Positions 1-9,795 of a stretch of DNA of 64,000 nt are shown piece by piece. The translations under genes and the position numbers were made by a program. Below the pieces are notes generated by a model that saw only the letters and a program-made list of their open reading frames with translations, had not been told where the DNA came from and searched no databases. The DNA lies in assembly GCF_036345995.1 (NCBI RefSeq), contig NZ_CP107796.1:3224001-3288000 (forward strand), in the 5' to 3' direction. Positions within the stretch are counted from its first letter, which is position 1, and each line of letters opens with the position of its first letter. Origin of the DNA: Streptomyces sp. NBC_00557 (lineage in GTDB: Bacteria; Actinomycetota; Actinomycetes; Streptomycetales; Streptomycetaceae).

Positions 1-127
1 TCCGGGCGCCGTACTGCTCGGCTCCGGTGCGCTCGATCTCGTCCAGGAGCGCCTGCAGGTTGGTGCCGGATCCGGAGACCAGCACGACGAGGCGCTTGAC
101 CGCTGGGCCAGCGGGGGTGGCGGCCAC
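1..127 (-). CDS. purN: phosphoribosylglycinamide formyltransferase, N-terminal part (window edge)
   Basis: Only the first 42 codons are inside the window; the gene continues beyond position 1. PurN transfers a formyl group from 10-formyl-tetrahydrofolate to glycinamide ribonucleotide in de novo purine synthesis. The visible part begins with a GTG codon and contains the N-terminal beta strand and glycine-rich loop typical of the family (VVLVSGSGTNLQALLDEI). A purine-rich AAAGGG lies about 10 bases upstream of the GTG, which supports this start. purH would be expected next, outside the window. Identity rests on the N-terminal motif and on the conserved neighbourhood with sucCD and a PerM-like gene, so I am fairly sure although the catalytic Asn/His/Asp residues are not visible. 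Confidence 0.85.
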   Translation of the reverse strand, partial: MAATPAGPAVKRLVVLVSGSGTNLQALLDEIERTGAEQYGAR

Positions 128-223
128 TGTGGGGCCCTTTCTCGGGTGGCGACGGTACCGGCCGGCGCTTGGCTCCTCGCTTTGTGCATTCATACGAATG
201 CTTCGCGCCCCTCGATACAGGGA

Positions 224-251
224 AGTCTACGAAGCGGCCGACCGTCAGCAA
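224..251 (-). promoter_or_regulatory. candidate promoter for purN
   Basis: On the minus strand TTGCTG (246-251) and TAGACT (224-229) are 16 bases apart, a fair match to a housekeeping promoter, giving a leader of roughly 90 bases. Within that leader lies the inverted repeat GCATTC-ATAC-GAATGC (186-201), a possible operator. The rest of the 128-431 gap shows no gene, and I see no ZTP-riboswitch consensus. Confidence 0.4.
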
Positions 252-431
252 CGATACCGGCACACGGGAAGACCCCCACGGGACGGGGGCGTGGCCGGAA
301 GGTAGCGTTCGCAGGGAATCACGGAGGGCGGCCTCGGGAACGCGGTGGCGGTACGACACGTTGTCGGGGTGGAGCCCAATGAGGACTGCCGTGTTCACTG
401 CCGTATTCGCCTAGGGGAAGACGCTCTTTTC

Positions 432-1376
432 ATGCCCGATCGCAGCCTGCGACTCCGCACGTTCCCGCCGACTCCGTCCCAGGGAGGCGAGCGCGGCTTC
501 GCGCTGCTGCGGGAGCGCCCGGCGCCGCCGACGGAGACGGGAGCGGGGGCGCAGGGAGGTGCCGGGCAGGGGCAGGGTGGACCTGACGGTTCCGGCGGGG
601 CCGGCGGTTCCGGCGGGTATGGCAGTCCTGGTGGGCCTGGAGAACACGGTGGGCCTGGCGGACAGGGCGGCGCCGGTGGGCGTCCGGGTTCCGGCGGAGC
701 CGGCGGGCCCGGTGGGTCTCAGGACGACAATCCCTTCGCGCCGCCGCCCGAGGGCACGCCGGACCAGCCGTGGCGGCCCCGCCACCCCGAGGGGTCGCAG
801 GGCTCCGGCCAGGGGCAGGGCGGCTCCCCGTGGGGCAGCCAGTGGAGCGACCGCCAGCCCGGCCGCTCCCCCGGCGGCTTCGGTGAACGGCCGGGTGGCT
901 TCGGCGAGCGGCCCGGCGGCGGTCCGCAGGGCGGCCCCGGCGGACCGGCCGGATCCGGTATGCGCTGGGACCCGACCGACCCCGCACAGCGCCGCGCGCG
1001 CTACGCCCTGCTATCCGGCATGTGGGCCGTCTTCTTCGCCCTGTTCAGCTGGCCGTACGTAGCCCTGCTGCTGGGCGCGCTGGCCGTGTACTGGGGCGCC
1101 AGCGCCCTGCGCGCCAAGCCGCGCCGGCCCGACCCGGACACCCCGGCGCCCGCGCCGGCGGCGGCTCCGGCCCGTCCCCAGGTGACGGCGGCGGTCGGCG
1201 GGCTGGTCACCGCGGGTCTGGCCCTGGTCCTGGTGGCGTCGACCTTCACGGTCCAGTTCGTCTACCGCGACTACTACACCTGCGTGAACGACGCCCTCAC
1301 CCACGAGGCGAAACAGTCCTGCGACCGGCTGCTGCCGCAGGAGCTGCGCGGGGTGCTGGGGACCGGGAACAGCTGA
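432..1376 (+). CDS. membrane protein with long Gly/Pro-rich N-terminal region
   Basis: This 314-residue protein has a disordered first half (about residues 30-175) made almost only of Gly, Pro, Gln, Ser and Arg, then hydrophobic segments at roughly 193-230 and 258-285, followed by a short C-terminal tail with two cysteines ([18 protein letters not shown]). This resembles small actinobacterial membrane proteins that carry Pro/Gly-rich cytoplasmic tails. The ATG at 432 was chosen because GGGGAAG lies about 11 bases upstream; the frame stays open further upstream but without a ribosome site. The gene converges with the PerM-like gene. No enzymatic motif is visible and the function is unknown. 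Confidence 0.75.
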   Translation: MPDRSLRLRTFPPTPSQGGERGFALLRERPAPPTETGAGAQGGAGQGQGGPDGSGGAGGSGGYGSPGGPGEHGGPGGQGGAGGRPGSGGAGGPGGSQDDNPFAPPPEGTPDQPWRPRHPEGSQGSGQGQGGSPWGSQWSDRQPGRSPGGFGERPGGFGERPGGGPQGGPGGPAGSGMRWDPTDPAQRRARYALLSGMWAVFFALFSWPYVALLLGALAVYWGASALRAKPRRPDPDTPAPAPAAAPARPQVTAAVGGLVTAGLALVLVASTFTVQFVYRDYYTCVNDALTHEAKQSCDRLLPQELRGVLGTGNS

Positions 1377-1385
1377 GGCCCACCG

Positions 1386-1409
1386 GGCGCCGGGCCGCGC
1401 GCCGGCGCC
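1386..1409. terminator. bidirectional hairpin between converging genes
   Basis: GGCGCCGG (1386-1393) pairs with CCGGCGCC (1402-1409), with an 8-base loop, in the 67-base gap between the two converging stops. No U-tract follows, as is common in Streptomyces. Confidence 0.5.
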
Positions 1410-1443
1410 GTGAGATGCGGCAGGGATGCGGGCGGTCAGCCGG

Positions 1444-3387
1444 TCAACCGGCCGTGTCAGGGGGTTCCGGGGCGCCCGGCGAGGGCTCGGTGAGGCCGGG
1501 GCCTGGCCAGGGGGCCGGCGGCTCGGGTGTGGCCGCGGCCTTCCGCAGGGCCGCCCAGCGGGAGGCGCGGGCCAGGTCGTCGTGCCAGTCCGAGGGGAAC
1601 GCGTCGTCGGCCGGGAGGGCGTCGTACGACTCGTCGTCCTCGGTCATGGTCTGCGGTCGGGCGGTGGAGCTGCTGCCCGTGTCCGCGTCCTTGCCGCCGC
1701 CCGGCCGCGTGCGTTTGCCCTGCGTGCCGTTGCCCTGCGTGCCGTTGTCCGCGTGCGTGCCCCTGGGCTCGCCGCTCCCGTCGGCCGCCCGGCCCGCCTC
1801 CTCGGCCTCGCCCGGGTCCGCCGGCCCGGTGTCGCGCCCGGGCCTGGCACCGCTCTGCGGCTCGGCCTCGTTCTCCGCCGTCACCGCGTCGTTCGCCCTC
1901 GCCGGGTCCTTGGCCCTCACGGCGTCCTCGGTCTTCAGCGCATCCTTGGTCTTCGCCGGGTCCTTGGTCGTCGCCGGGTCACCGGCCTTCCCGTGAGCCT
2001 TCGGGTTACCGGCGCTCGCCGCCGCCCCCGTCCGCGCCCCCTGCGAGGGGATGTCCCCGCCCGGTTTCCGCAGCCTCCACACGCGCCACAACCGTACGGT
2101 CAGCGCCACCGGCATCCCGGACACGGCCGTCCAGGCCCCCACCGCTCCCCCGGCCTGCCACCACACCGGCCCGAAGCGGGCCAGCGCCGAGACGCCCAGG
2201 GGGCCGCCTGCCATGCAGGCGAGCAGGGCGAACGCCGTAGCGCAGAGCGTGGCCGTGAGCAGCATGACCCCGGCGGTGCGGGAGGCGGACCAGCGGGCCG
2301 ACGCCGTCGCGCCCGGCGCCGGCCGCTTCACCGCGCCCCGCGCCACGAACCACCCCGCCGTCACACCTGCCGCCACCGGCACCAGTGCCGCCGCCCAGTT
2401 CGGCGGTGTCCCGGCGCCGGCGTCCGGCACCGCCGCCAGCAGCGGGAACGGCGGCAGCAGCGGCGCCGGATGGGAGGCGAACGGGTCCACCGGGTGACCC
2501 GCGCCGAGGAAGAAGCCGGTGCCGAGCCCGTAGGACGCCGCCCAGACCGCCGCGTTGGGGATCAGCGCGACGCCGAGCAGAAGGACGGCGAACCGTCCCG
2601 TCCACCCCTCCGTCAGCTGGAGGAAGGACGCCCGCGCCGCGCCGCCGTGCCACACCAGCGACACCGCGAGCAGCAGCGCCCCGCCGCCGAGGAGCACCGC
2701 CACGGCGGCGCCGCCGGCCCGTACGGCCGTACCGAGCCGGGCCCGTTCGTCCCCGCCGAACACCAGCCGCCGCACCGACCCCGGCAGTACCGCCAGCGCG
2801 CCGAGCACCGGCTCGCGCGGACAGCCGTACGCCGCCCACACCCCGGCCGCCGCCGCGCCGGTCGCGACCAGCGGCAGACAGGCTGTCACCCAGAGCCACT
2901 GGGGCCGCAGTTCGCCGCCCGAGCAGTACAGCGCGATCGCGCAGCCGACGCCGAGGTAGCCGAGGACGACGCCCGTGCACGCCGTCTGCGCCGGCACGGG
3001 CGGCGGGCCGTCGGGGTCCTCGGGCGCGTCCACCGCGACCCGGGCCGCCCGGTACACCAGCCACACGGGCAGCAGCATGAGCAGCAGCGGGGTCACCCCG
3101 ACCGGCATGGGTGTGCCGGAAAGCGTGTCGGTGCGCAGGAGTTCGACGCCGTGGGCCAGCAGCCACAGCGCGGCGGCGATGTGCAGCGCGCCGCTGGGCC
3201 CGCTGTCGGGATACGGCGAGCTGACCCACAGCACCATCACCAGCACGGCGAACGAGCCGAACCCGAGCCCGGCCGCGACGGCACCGCCCAGCAGGCTCGC
3301 GGCCAGCCCGGGCTCGCGGTCCCGCATCCGGGTCAGCAGAGGTGACAGCGACGGTTGGCGAGCGGTCTTCAGGATCACGCACGCCAT
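1444..3387 (-). CDS. perM: PerM-like integral membrane protein (DUF6350)
   Basis: A 647-residue polytopic membrane protein. About the first 430 residues hold many hydrophobic segments rich in Gly, Ala and Leu; the last 200 are a charged low-complexity tail with short Lys/Asp/Ala repeats ([16 protein letters not shown]). Family membership is inferred from the layout and the neighbourhood: in Mycobacterium tuberculosis perM also sits between sucCD and purN-purH. Mycobacterial PerM helps cell division under stress; a division role here is inference. The start is uncertain: GGGAG is only one base before the ATG at 3387 but ten bases before an in-frame GTG three codons later. It follows sucD on the same strand, separated by a terminator. 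Confidence 0.75.
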   Translation of the reverse strand: MACVILKTARQPSLSPLLTRMRDREPGLAASLLGGAVAAGLGFGSFAVLVMVLWVSSPYPDSGPSGALHIAAALWLLAHGVELLRTDTLSGTPMPVGVTPLLLMLLPVWLVYRAARVAVDAPEDPDGPPPVPAQTACTGVVLGYLGVGCAIALYCSGGELRPQWLWVTACLPLVATGAAAAGVWAAYGCPREPVLGALAVLPGSVRRLVFGGDERARLGTAVRAGGAAVAVLLGGGALLLAVSLVWHGGAARASFLQLTEGWTGRFAVLLLGVALIPNAAVWAASYGLGTGFFLGAGHPVDPFASHPAPLLPPFPLLAAVPDAGAGTPPNWAAALVPVAAGVTAGWFVARGAVKRPAPGATASARWSASRTAGVMLLTATLCATAFALLACMAGGPLGVSALARFGPVWWQAGGAVGAWTAVSGMPVALTVRLWRVWRLRKPGGDIPSQGARTGAAASAGNPKAHGKAGDPATTKDPAKTKDALKTEDAVRAKDPARANDAVTAENEAEPQSGARPGRDTGPADPGEAEEAGRAADGSGEPRGTHADNGTQGNGTQGKRTRPGGGKDADTGSSSTARPQTMTEDDESYDALPADDAFPSDWHDDLARASRWAALRKAAATPEPPAPWPGPGLTEPSPGAPEPPDTAG

Positions 3388-3550
3388 GCTCCCAATGACA
3401 CCCGATATCCCGTGGTAACAGGTGAGCCTCCGAAGTGTCGCTCAATATAGTTTTATGTTCTATTTCGCTCGGCAGGGTGAACGACGACACCGCGGCCGGG
3501 CCCGGCCGCTGACGCGGACTCAGTCCGGACCGGTGGGTGCTGAACCGACG

Positions 3551-3640
3551 GGAGCCGAGGCGACGGAAACTGGGCCGGCCGGAGGCGGGGCGACGGAAGC
3601 TGGGCCGGCCGGAGGCGAGGCGGCCGGAGGCGGGGCGGTG
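3551..3640. repeat. 30-bp tandem repeat between sucD and the perM-like gene
   Basis: Two full units (3551-3580, 3581-3610) and a diverged third share the pattern GGAGGCGRGGCGACGGAARC followed by TGGGCCGGCC. They lie in the 352-base gap, which otherwise holds the sucCD terminator and an AT-rich stretch at 3438-3468 that may be the perM promoter region. Confidence 0.7.
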
Positions 3641-3666
3641 GCACGGTGCGGCCCCGGGTGGAACGG

Positions 3667-3704
3667 CGGCAGGCCCGTCCCCACCGCGGGGAACGGGCCT
3701 GCCG
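3667..3704 (-). terminator. sucCD terminator
   Basis: CGGCAGGCCCGTCCCC (3667-3682) pairs with GGGGAACGGGCCTGCCG (3688-3704), one bulged A, 5-base loop, starting about 35 bases after the sucD stop codon. Confidence 0.8.
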
Positions 3705-3739
3705 GGCGTCGGTTCAGAGGCCGGACGCTGTCAGGAAGC

Positions 3740-4624
3740 TCAGCCGCCCAGGATCTCGCGGGCCAGCTTCGCCGTCTCGGTCGGGGTCTTGCCGACCTTG
3801 ACGCCCGCGGCCTCCAGGGCCTCCTTCTTGGCCTGTGCGGTGCCGGAGGAGCCGGAGACGATGGCGCCGGCGTGACCCATGGTCTTGCCCTCGGGCGCGG
3901 TGAAGCCCGCGACGTAGCCGACGACCGGCTTGGTCACGTTCTCCTTGATGAACGCGGCCGCACGCTCCTCGGCGTCACCGCCGATCTCACCGATCATCAC
4001 GATCAGCTCGGTCTCGGGGTCGTCCTGGAACGCGGCGAGGGCGTCGATGTGCGTGGTGCCGATGATCGGGTCGCCACCGATGCCGACGGCCGTGGAGAAG
4101 CCGATGTCCCGCAGCTCGTACATCATCTGGTACGTCAGCGTGCCCGACTTCGAGACCAGGCCGATGCGGCCCGGCTTGGTGATGTCGCCCGGGATGATGC
4201 CGACGTTCGACTGGCCCGGGGTGATGATGCCGGGGCAGTTCGGGCCGATGATGCGGGTCTTGTTGCCCTTCTTGCCGGCGTACGCCCAGAAGGACGCCGT
4301 GTCGTGCACGGCGATGCCCTCGGTGATGACGACGGCCAGCGGGATCTCGGCGTCGATGGCCTCGACGACCGCGTCCTTGGTGAACTTCTCCGGCACGAAG
4401 ATGACGGAGACGTTGGCGCCGGTCTTCTCGATGGCCTCCTTGACGGTGCCGAAGACGGGTACCTCGGTGCCGTCGAAGTCCACGGTCTGACCCGCCTTGC
4501 GCGGGTTCACGCCGCCCACGACGTTCGTGCCGTCACCGAGCATGAGCTTGGTGTGCTTCATGCCGGTGGCGCCGGTCATGCCCTGGACGATGACCTTGCT
4601 GTCCTTGTTGAGCCAGATAGCCAT
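3740..4624 (-). CDS. sucD: succinyl-CoA synthetase (ADP-forming) alpha subunit
   Basis: Forms with SucC the TCA-cycle enzyme that interconverts succinyl-CoA and succinate with substrate-level phosphorylation. The 294-residue protein has the N-terminal CoA-binding Rossmann fold ([15 protein letters not shown], residues 11-25) and the ligase domain. The active-site histidine phosphorylated during catalysis is visible as His251 in [13 protein letters not shown]. The CoA-site motif [10 protein letters not shown] (127-136) is intact. The length matches the family. It follows sucC after 27 bases, so the two form an operon. The ATG at 4624 is preceded by a GAGGAC ribosome site. Confidence 0.97.
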   Translation of the reverse strand: MAIWLNKDSKVIVQGMTGATGMKHTKLMLGDGTNVVGGVNPRKAGQTVDFDGTEVPVFGTVKEAIEKTGANVSVIFVPEKFTKDAVVEAIDAEIPLAVVITEGIAVHDTASFWAYAGKKGNKTRIIGPNCPGIITPGQSNVGIIPGDITKPGRIGLVSKSGTLTYQMMYELRDIGFSTAVGIGGDPIIGTTHIDALAAFQDDPETELIVMIGEIGGDAEERAAAFIKENVTKPVVGYVAGFTAPEGKTMGHAGAIVSGSSGTAQAKKEALEAAGVKVGKTPTETAKLAREILGG

Positions 4625-4651
4625 GGTGGTGTTGAGTCCTCGTCCTCGTGC

Positions 4652-5830
4652 TTACTTGGCGGCGGCCAGCTCGGCGGCCTTGTCGGCCGCGCCGTCCATG
4701 GTGTCGACGCGCTGCACCAGCGGGTGGTTGGCGTCCGTGAGGATCTTCCGGCCCAGCTCGGCGTTGTTGCCGTCGAGGCGGACGACGAGCGGCTTCTCGA
4801 CCTTCTCGCCGCGGTCCTCCAGCAGCTTCAGGGCCTGCACGATGCCGTTGGCGACCTCGTCGCAGGCGGTGATGCCACCGAAGACGTTCACGAAGACGGA
4901 CTTGACGTCCGGGTCGCCCAGGATGATCTCCAGGCCGTTCGCCATCACCTGGGCGGAGGCGCCGCCGCCGATGTCCAGGAAGTTGGCGGGCTTGACGCCA
5001 CCGTGCTTCTCACCGGCGTACGCGACGACGTCCAGGGTGCTCATGACGAGACCGGCGCCGTTGCCGATGATGCCGACCTCGCCGTCGAGCTTGACGTAGT
5101 TGAGGTTCTTCTCCTTGGCGGCGGCCTCGAGCGGGTTGGCCGCGGCCTTGTCGTGGAGCGCCTCGAACTCGGGGTGACGGAACTCGGCGTTGTCGTCGAG
5201 CGACACCTTGCCGTCGAGGGCGATGACGTCGCCGGAGGCGACCTTGGCCAGCGGGTTGACCTCGACGAGCAGGGCGTCTTCCTTGATGAAGACGTCCCAC
5301 AGCTTCACGAGGACGTCCGCGACCTTGTCCGCGACCTCGGCCGGGAACTTGGCGGCGGCCACGATCTCCTGCGCCTTGGCCTTGTCCACACCGTCGATGG
5401 CGTCGATCGCGATCTTCGCGACGGCCTCGGGGCGGGTGGCCGCGACCTCCTCGATCTCCATGCCGCCCTCGACGGAGGCGATGGAGAGGAAGGTGCGGTT
5501 GGCGCGGTCGAGGAGGAAGGAGACGTAGTACTCCTCGAGGATCTCGGGGGCCGTCTCCGCGATCATGACCTTGTGGACCGTGTGGCCCTTGATGTCCATG
5601 CCGAGGATGTCGGTCGCGCGGGCGACGGCCTCGTCCGGGCTGGCGGCCAGCTTCACGCCACCGGCCTTACCGCGGCCACCGACCTTCACCTGCGCCTTGA
5701 CGACGGACTTGCCGCCCAGACGCTCGGTGATCTCGCGCGCCGCCTCAGGCGTGTCGATGACTTCACCGGCCAGCACCGGTACATCGTGCTTGGCGAAGAG
5801 GTCCCTCGCCTGGTACTCGAACAGGTCCAC
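4652..5830 (-). CDS. sucC: succinyl-CoA synthetase (ADP-forming) beta subunit
   Basis: Nucleotide-binding partner of SucD in the TCA cycle. The 392-residue protein begins with an ATP-grasp domain ([15 protein letters not shown]; the nucleotide-binding loop [14 protein letters not shown] follows at about 48-61; metal-binding EVNPLAKV), then the C-terminal CoA-ligase flavodoxin-like domain containing [16 protein letters not shown]. The start is the GTG at 5830, preceded by GGGACGGAAG. It is the first gene of the sucCD operon. The 424-base region upstream holds its promoter, which I could not pin down, plus a CRP-type palindrome and the terminator of the next gene. Confidence 0.97.
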   Translation of the reverse strand: MDLFEYQARDLFAKHDVPVLAGEVIDTPEAAREITERLGGKSVVKAQVKVGGRGKAGGVKLAASPDEAVARATDILGMDIKGHTVHKVMIAETAPEILEEYYVSFLLDRANRTFLSIASVEGGMEIEEVAATRPEAVAKIAIDAIDGVDKAKAQEIVAAAKFPAEVADKVADVLVKLWDVFIKEDALLVEVNPLAKVASGDVIALDGKVSLDDNAEFRHPEFEALHDKAAANPLEAAAKEKNLNYVKLDGEVGIIGNGAGLVMSTLDVVAYAGEKHGGVKPANFLDIGGGASAQVMANGLEIILGDPDVKSVFVNVFGGITACDEVANGIVQALKLLEDRGEKVEKPLVVRLDGNNAELGRKILTDANHPLVQRVDTMDGAADKAAELAAAK

Positions 5831-6010
5831 GCGCTTCCGTCCCTATCAGTGATCTCGCGGTTCGTTGGATGCGTGGGCGTGCCGCGAAGGGCAACGTGAC
5901 GTCCGCTTGTCACAAGGGAGGCGCACACGGTGTCCGAGCGCGCGGCATGTCCGTCTCGCAGGTTATCGCCGCTTGCGGGGGCTCCCTAAATCGAGGGTCA
6001 CACCCGAGCG

Positions 6011-6024
6011 GTGATACCTGTCAC
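6011..6024. promoter_or_regulatory. CRP/FNR-type palindrome upstream of sucC
   Basis: GTGATACCTGTCAC has the GTGA-N6-TCAC symmetry of CRP-family sites and lies about 180 bases upstream of the sucC start. Streptomyces has a Crp that binds similar sites. Regulation of sucCD by it is a guess from position. Confidence 0.35.
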
Positions 6025-6072
6025 ATGATGCCGGTTTTGCTGGCACGGCGTGCCGCGATCGGCGGGTGTGCG

Positions 6073-6108
6073 AGGCCTCACCGGGCTGGGGTTGACCCGG
6101 TGAGGCCT
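6073..6108. terminator. hairpin terminator downstream of the repeat-rich secreted protein gene
   Basis: AGGCCTCACCGGG (6073-6085) and CCCGGTGAGGCCT (6096-6108) form a perfect 13-bp stem with a 10-base loop, about 150 bases after the stop codon at 6255. Confidence 0.75.
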
Positions 6109-6254
6109 CTGGGCGGCCCCGGTGGATCCGGGGCCGGGGCGGTTGATCCCCACCCCAATGGGGACCACCCGCCCGTGCCGCGGGCCCCCGGCCGGACGCG
6201 CCGACGGCATTCGGCCGTCCGGCTCCGGACACCCCGCGGAGAGGTTGAGGGCGT

Positions 6255-8378
6255 TCAGCCCTGGTACCGCATGCCCTGCCCGGGGTCCTGCACCCCGTAA
6301 GGGTGGTCCGCGGGTACGTCCGCGTGGACGTCCTGGTACGCCTCGTGCAGGTACGCGGGTACGGCCGCACGGGCGACCCCCTCGGCCCCGCCCACGGCAT
6401 GCCCGGCGAGCGGGACACCGGCGTCCCGGACCGTCCCGCCGAGGCCGTACGCGAAGCCGCCGGCCCCCTCACCAATCGGCCCGGCCGCACCGGCGACTCC
6501 GGCGGCGAAGGCCGGTACCCGGCCGGTGAGCCCTGCGGCGAAGGGGGTGGTCCGGGCGGTCACGCCCTGCGCGAAGGTGGTGGTCCGGGCCGTCTCGCCG
6601 TCCGCGAAAGGGACGGTCCGGGCGGTCACCCCGTCCGCGAAGGCGTCGGCCCGCGCGGTCACACCGCCCGCGAGGGCGGTGGTCTCCGCGCTCACGCCGT
6701 CCGCCAGGGCGGTGGTCTCCCCGGCCACGTCGTGTGCCAAGGGGCCGGTCCGGGGGGTCAGGTCGTCCGCGAAGGCGGTGGTCTGCGCGGTCACGTCCTG
6801 TGCCAAGGTGCCGGCCCCGGGGGTCAGGTCGCCCGCGAAGGCGTCGGCCCGCGCGGTCACGCCGTGCGCGAGCGGCGCTGCTGCGGCGGCGGTGCCCGTC
6901 GTGAAGGAGCGGATGCCGTCGGCCGCGCCGTGACCGAGGGCACCGGCGTCGGCGCCGGCCCGTCCGGCGACCGGCACGACTCCGTGCACGGCTTCGGAGG
7001 CCGCCGGCGGCAGTACCGCGTCCGCGGCGTCCTGCGCGACCTGCCCGGCGGGCCCGTCGGCGTACACCACCGCACCGGCGGCCACCGGCCGCACGCCACC
7101 GACGGCGCCCTCGGCGACCCCGTGCACCCGGTGGCCGACAGCCCCGGCGGTCCCGTAGCCGCCGGACACGGCGTCCTGCGCGGTCCCGTAGCCACCCCAT
7201 GCCGCTTCCTCCGCCACGCCCAGCGCCCCGCCCGCGGCGCCCCCGGCCACCGCGTGCACGCCGGAGACGGCGCCCTGGGCCGCGTCGTACGCGCCCGTCG
7301 CCGCGTGTACGGCCGTGCCCCGCGTCCCCGTCACCGTCTGCCCGGCGACGGGCGCCGCGCCGTTCACCGCCGTGGCGGCCACCGGCGGGACGGCCTCGGC
7401 GGCCGTCTCGTCCACCGCCGCGTCCACCACCGGGGTGACCGCACCGGGCACCGTCCGGACCGTGCCGACGACCCGCTCCTCGACGCCCGCGGCCGTACCG
7501 GTGATCCGCCCGGGCACACCGGCGACCGAGGCCTCGGCCGCGCCGGTCGCCCCGGCGGTGGTGCCGCCGACGGCGTTCGCGGTGCCCGCGGTCCGGCCCT
7601 GCGCACCGGCGACGGTCCGCTGCGCCGTGGTCCGTACGGCGCCCTCGACGCCCTGCGCCTTGAGGCGGGCGGCCGTCTGGGTGGCCTGGAGCTTGGTCTG
7701 GGCGGCGGCCAGGGCCTCCTCCACCTCCGGGGCGAAGGAGGACAGCGGTCCGAAGAGATAGTCGATCACGTCCTGGGCGTCGTGGGTGACGGCGTGGAGG
7801 ACGGCGTGGGAGGCGCCCGAGGCGGCCTGCGCGGCGTTGCCGGAGACCCGGTCGGCGTGGACCGTGACCTGCGTACCGTCGGCCTGGACACGGGCCTGCG
7901 CCCTGCGGGCCGCCTGAGCGCCCCGGACGGCCTCGGCGCCCCGGATCTTCGCGGCGGCCGGGACCTCGGCACCGGCGGAGCGGCGGGCCTGCGCGCCGGT
8001 GCCGGTGACGCCGGCCGCGGTGTGCGCCGCCGTTTTCGCGGGCTGCGTGGCCTGGGCCGTGGTGCTCGATGCAGTGGTGCTCGAGACGGTGGACGTAAGG
8101 GAGGCGATCGAGCCGGAGGTGCCGGACACGCCGGACGTGTCGGACGCGCCGGTCAGCCCGGAGACCGTGTGCCCGACGGCGTTCTGGACGCCGGAGACGG
8201 TGTCGTGGACGCCGGTGAGGACGCCGTCGACCGTGCCGGCGACCGAGTCGCTGCCCGCATCCGGAACGGACACCGAGCCGGTGGACAGTTCGTCGGCGCT
8301 GGCGACGGCCGGGCCGAGCGCCCACGCACCGGTCACACCGGCGGCTATCACGATCGAACGACGGATGTTCTTGTTCAT
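6255..8378 (-). CDS. secreted Ala/Val/Gly-rich protein with 11-residue repeats
   Basis: A 707-residue protein starting with a clear signal peptide (MNKNIRRSIVIAAG..., cleavage expected after AVASA). The mature part is low complexity and rich in Ala, Val, Gly and Thr. Near the C terminus a run of about ten 11-residue units follows the pattern G-V-T-A-R-T-x-x-F-A-x (for example VTARTTPFAAG, VTARADAFADG). There is no LPXTG motif or C-terminal membrane anchor, so it is probably released or wall-associated. The ATG at 8378 was chosen over upstream in-frame starts because it gives a proper signal peptide; AAAGGA lies 13 bases upstream. It sits next to another secreted protein gene. Function unknown. 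Confidence 0.8.
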   Translation of the reverse strand: MNKNIRRSIVIAAGVTGAWALGPAVASADELSTGSVSVPDAGSDSVAGTVDGVLTGVHDTVSGVQNAVGHTVSGLTGASDTSGVSGTSGSIASLTSTVSSTTASSTTAQATQPAKTAAHTAAGVTGTGAQARRSAGAEVPAAAKIRGAEAVRGAQAARRAQARVQADGTQVTVHADRVSGNAAQAASGASHAVLHAVTHDAQDVIDYLFGPLSSFAPEVEEALAAAQTKLQATQTAARLKAQGVEGAVRTTAQRTVAGAQGRTAGTANAVGGTTAGATGAAEASVAGVPGRITGTAAGVEERVVGTVRTVPGAVTPVVDAAVDETAAEAVPPVAATAVNGAAPVAGQTVTGTRGTAVHAATGAYDAAQGAVSGVHAVAGGAAGGALGVAEEAAWGGYGTAQDAVSGGYGTAGAVGHRVHGVAEGAVGGVRPVAAGAVVYADGPAGQVAQDAADAVLPPAASEAVHGVVPVAGRAGADAGALGHGAADGIRSFTTGTAAAAAPLAHGVTARADAFAGDLTPGAGTLAQDVTAQTTAFADDLTPRTGPLAHDVAGETTALADGVSAETTALAGGVTARADAFADGVTARTVPFADGETARTTTFAQGVTARTTPFAAGLTGRVPAFAAGVAGAAGPIGEGAGGFAYGLGGTVRDAGVPLAGHAVGGAEGVARAAVPAYLHEAYQDVHADVPADHPYGVQDPGQGMRYQG

Positions 8379-8608
8379 TGCGTGCGTCAAGTCCTTTGAA
8401 GAACGCCGGAAACGGCTGGAAATCGACTGGAATCGGCTGGGGCCGTCCGGAGCCCGCTGTGCGCTGATCACGTGGACGCAGAGGGCGGAACCGCATGACG
8501 CGAACACGGATGGGGTGAGGGTGAGCACGGTGCCGTGATGAAGGGCTGCCGTGGCCACGGATCCCCCGGATCAGCGAGGTGGGCCGGACGGCCGGCGGGC
8601 CGGTGCCG

Positions 8609-8633
8609 CCCCGCGCCACGGGGTGTGGCGGGG
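8609..8633 (-). terminator. possible terminator of the secreted protein gene at 8650
   Basis: CCCCGCGCCAC (8609-8619) can pair with GTGGCGGGG (8625-8633) with a 2-base bulge, starting 17 bases after the stop codon. Confidence 0.4.
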
Positions 8634-8649
8634 TGGTCGGCCCTGCTGC

Positions 8650-9678
8650 CTAGCCGGGGAAGACCGGGATGTCCCGGTGCCGTTCCCGGGTGCGGGGCGC
8701 GTCGACGCCCGCGGTGGCGCCGGACGCGAGCCGCAGCGACCCCCGGTCGCCGGGGGTCACCGCGTGCGCGTCCCCGTGCCGAGGCGCGCTGCCGTCAGCT
8801 GCCTGCTTGCCCAGCACGCCGTCCGGGTCCCCGGTCGGCGCGGGCCGCTCGGGGCCACCCGCGGCGGCGACGGAGTCGTGCCGCGCGCCGGTGTACGCCA
8901 CCGGCTGCCGCACCTCCGTGTCCCCCGGGCCGTACGCGACGGCCGGTACCGGTGCGCCGACGACCGCACGACCCCCGGCACCTGCGTGCCGTTCCCTCTC
9001 CTCCGCCGGAGCGGACACCACCGCGTCGGCGTCCCCCTGCTTGCCGGGCGGCACGGACGCCGGTTCCGGCGCCGCCTGGACGGGCACGTCCGTGACGGGA
9101 GCGAGGTCGGGCAGGGGCAGCGTGGGTGCGGTGGTCCGGGGCTGCCCGGAGACGGCTCGGCCGGCCGCCTCCTCGACGGACCCGGAGACGACGGTGAGCA
9201 CCTCGCGCACGGAATCACGCACCGAGCCGACGGCGTGCACGGGGATGGCTGCCCGCAGGCCGACCCTGCGGACGACAGGACCGGAGAGCCGCTCACCGAC
9301 CGTCCGCACCGGCCGCACCGCGCGAACCGCCCGCGCCGCAGATACGCCATGGACGACCTGCACCGCACCCGGGCCTTGCACGGCCTGCACCGCACCCGCG
9401 CCATGGACGGACGGTTGCGCGCCTGCCGCGCGGACGGCGTGTGCCGCCCGCGCCGGGTCCGTGTATCCGCTCGGCCCGGGCCGTCCCGCAGCAGAGGTCA
9501 CCTGCGCCGGAAGCGTGCTTCCGTCGGCCGCGTGCGCCTGCTCGCCGCAGAGGAAGCCCAGCGCGAACAGCCCGCCGACCAGCAGCACCAGGTGGAGCGC
9601 ACGCCGCCCGGCCGCCGTACGCAGCACGCGCACGGTGGTGCCGAGGAGGGCTGCTGGGAAGGTCAAGGAGCTGGACAT
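8650..9678 (-). CDS. putative secreted or membrane-anchored low-complexity protein
   Basis: A 342-residue protein if started at the ATG at 9678. The N terminus has a positively charged stretch and one hydrophobic segment (LHLVLLVGGLFALGFLCGEQAHA) that reads as a signal peptide with cleavage after AHA. The rest is rich in Ala, Val, Pro, Gly and Arg and has no recognisable domain; it contains repeated 'GAVQ-V' and 'RAVR-V' runs. The start is not well fixed: the ATG has only a weak AGG next to it, and an in-frame GTG six codons upstream is preceded by GGAG. It follows the VWA gene on the same strand and precedes the repeat-rich secreted protein. Function unknown. Confidence 0.65.
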   Translation of the reverse strand: MSSSLTFPAALLGTTVRVLRTAAGRRALHLVLLVGGLFALGFLCGEQAHAADGSTLPAQVTSAAGRPGPSGYTDPARAAHAVRAAGAQPSVHGAGAVQAVQGPGAVQVVHGVSAARAVRAVRPVRTVGERLSGPVVRRVGLRAAIPVHAVGSVRDSVREVLTVVSGSVEEAAGRAVSGQPRTTAPTLPLPDLAPVTDVPVQAAPEPASVPPGKQGDADAVVSAPAEERERHAGAGGRAVVGAPVPAVAYGPGDTEVRQPVAYTGARHDSVAAAGGPERPAPTGDPDGVLGKQAADGSAPRHGDAHAVTPGDRGSLRLASGATAGVDAPRTRERHRDIPVFPG

Positions 9679-9795
9679 CCTGGCTCGGTACGACACGGGC
9701 TCCGCCGATCCTCGCACGGCCCGCCCGAGGCCGCGCAAGCCCCCTGTTACCGATGGGTAGTCATGTCCCCTTTCCCTGCCCTTTCATGACCGGCG

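Noticed and set aside
128..431. ZTP (pfl) riboswitch upstream of purN
   Set aside because: The conserved CCGCCTGGGC-type end and pseudoknot sequences are not found on the minus strand.
3422..5899. Long plus-strand open frame (over 800 codons) across sucD and sucC
   Set aside because: It is the complementary reading of two genes with clear catalytic motifs; such mirror frames are common at this GC content.
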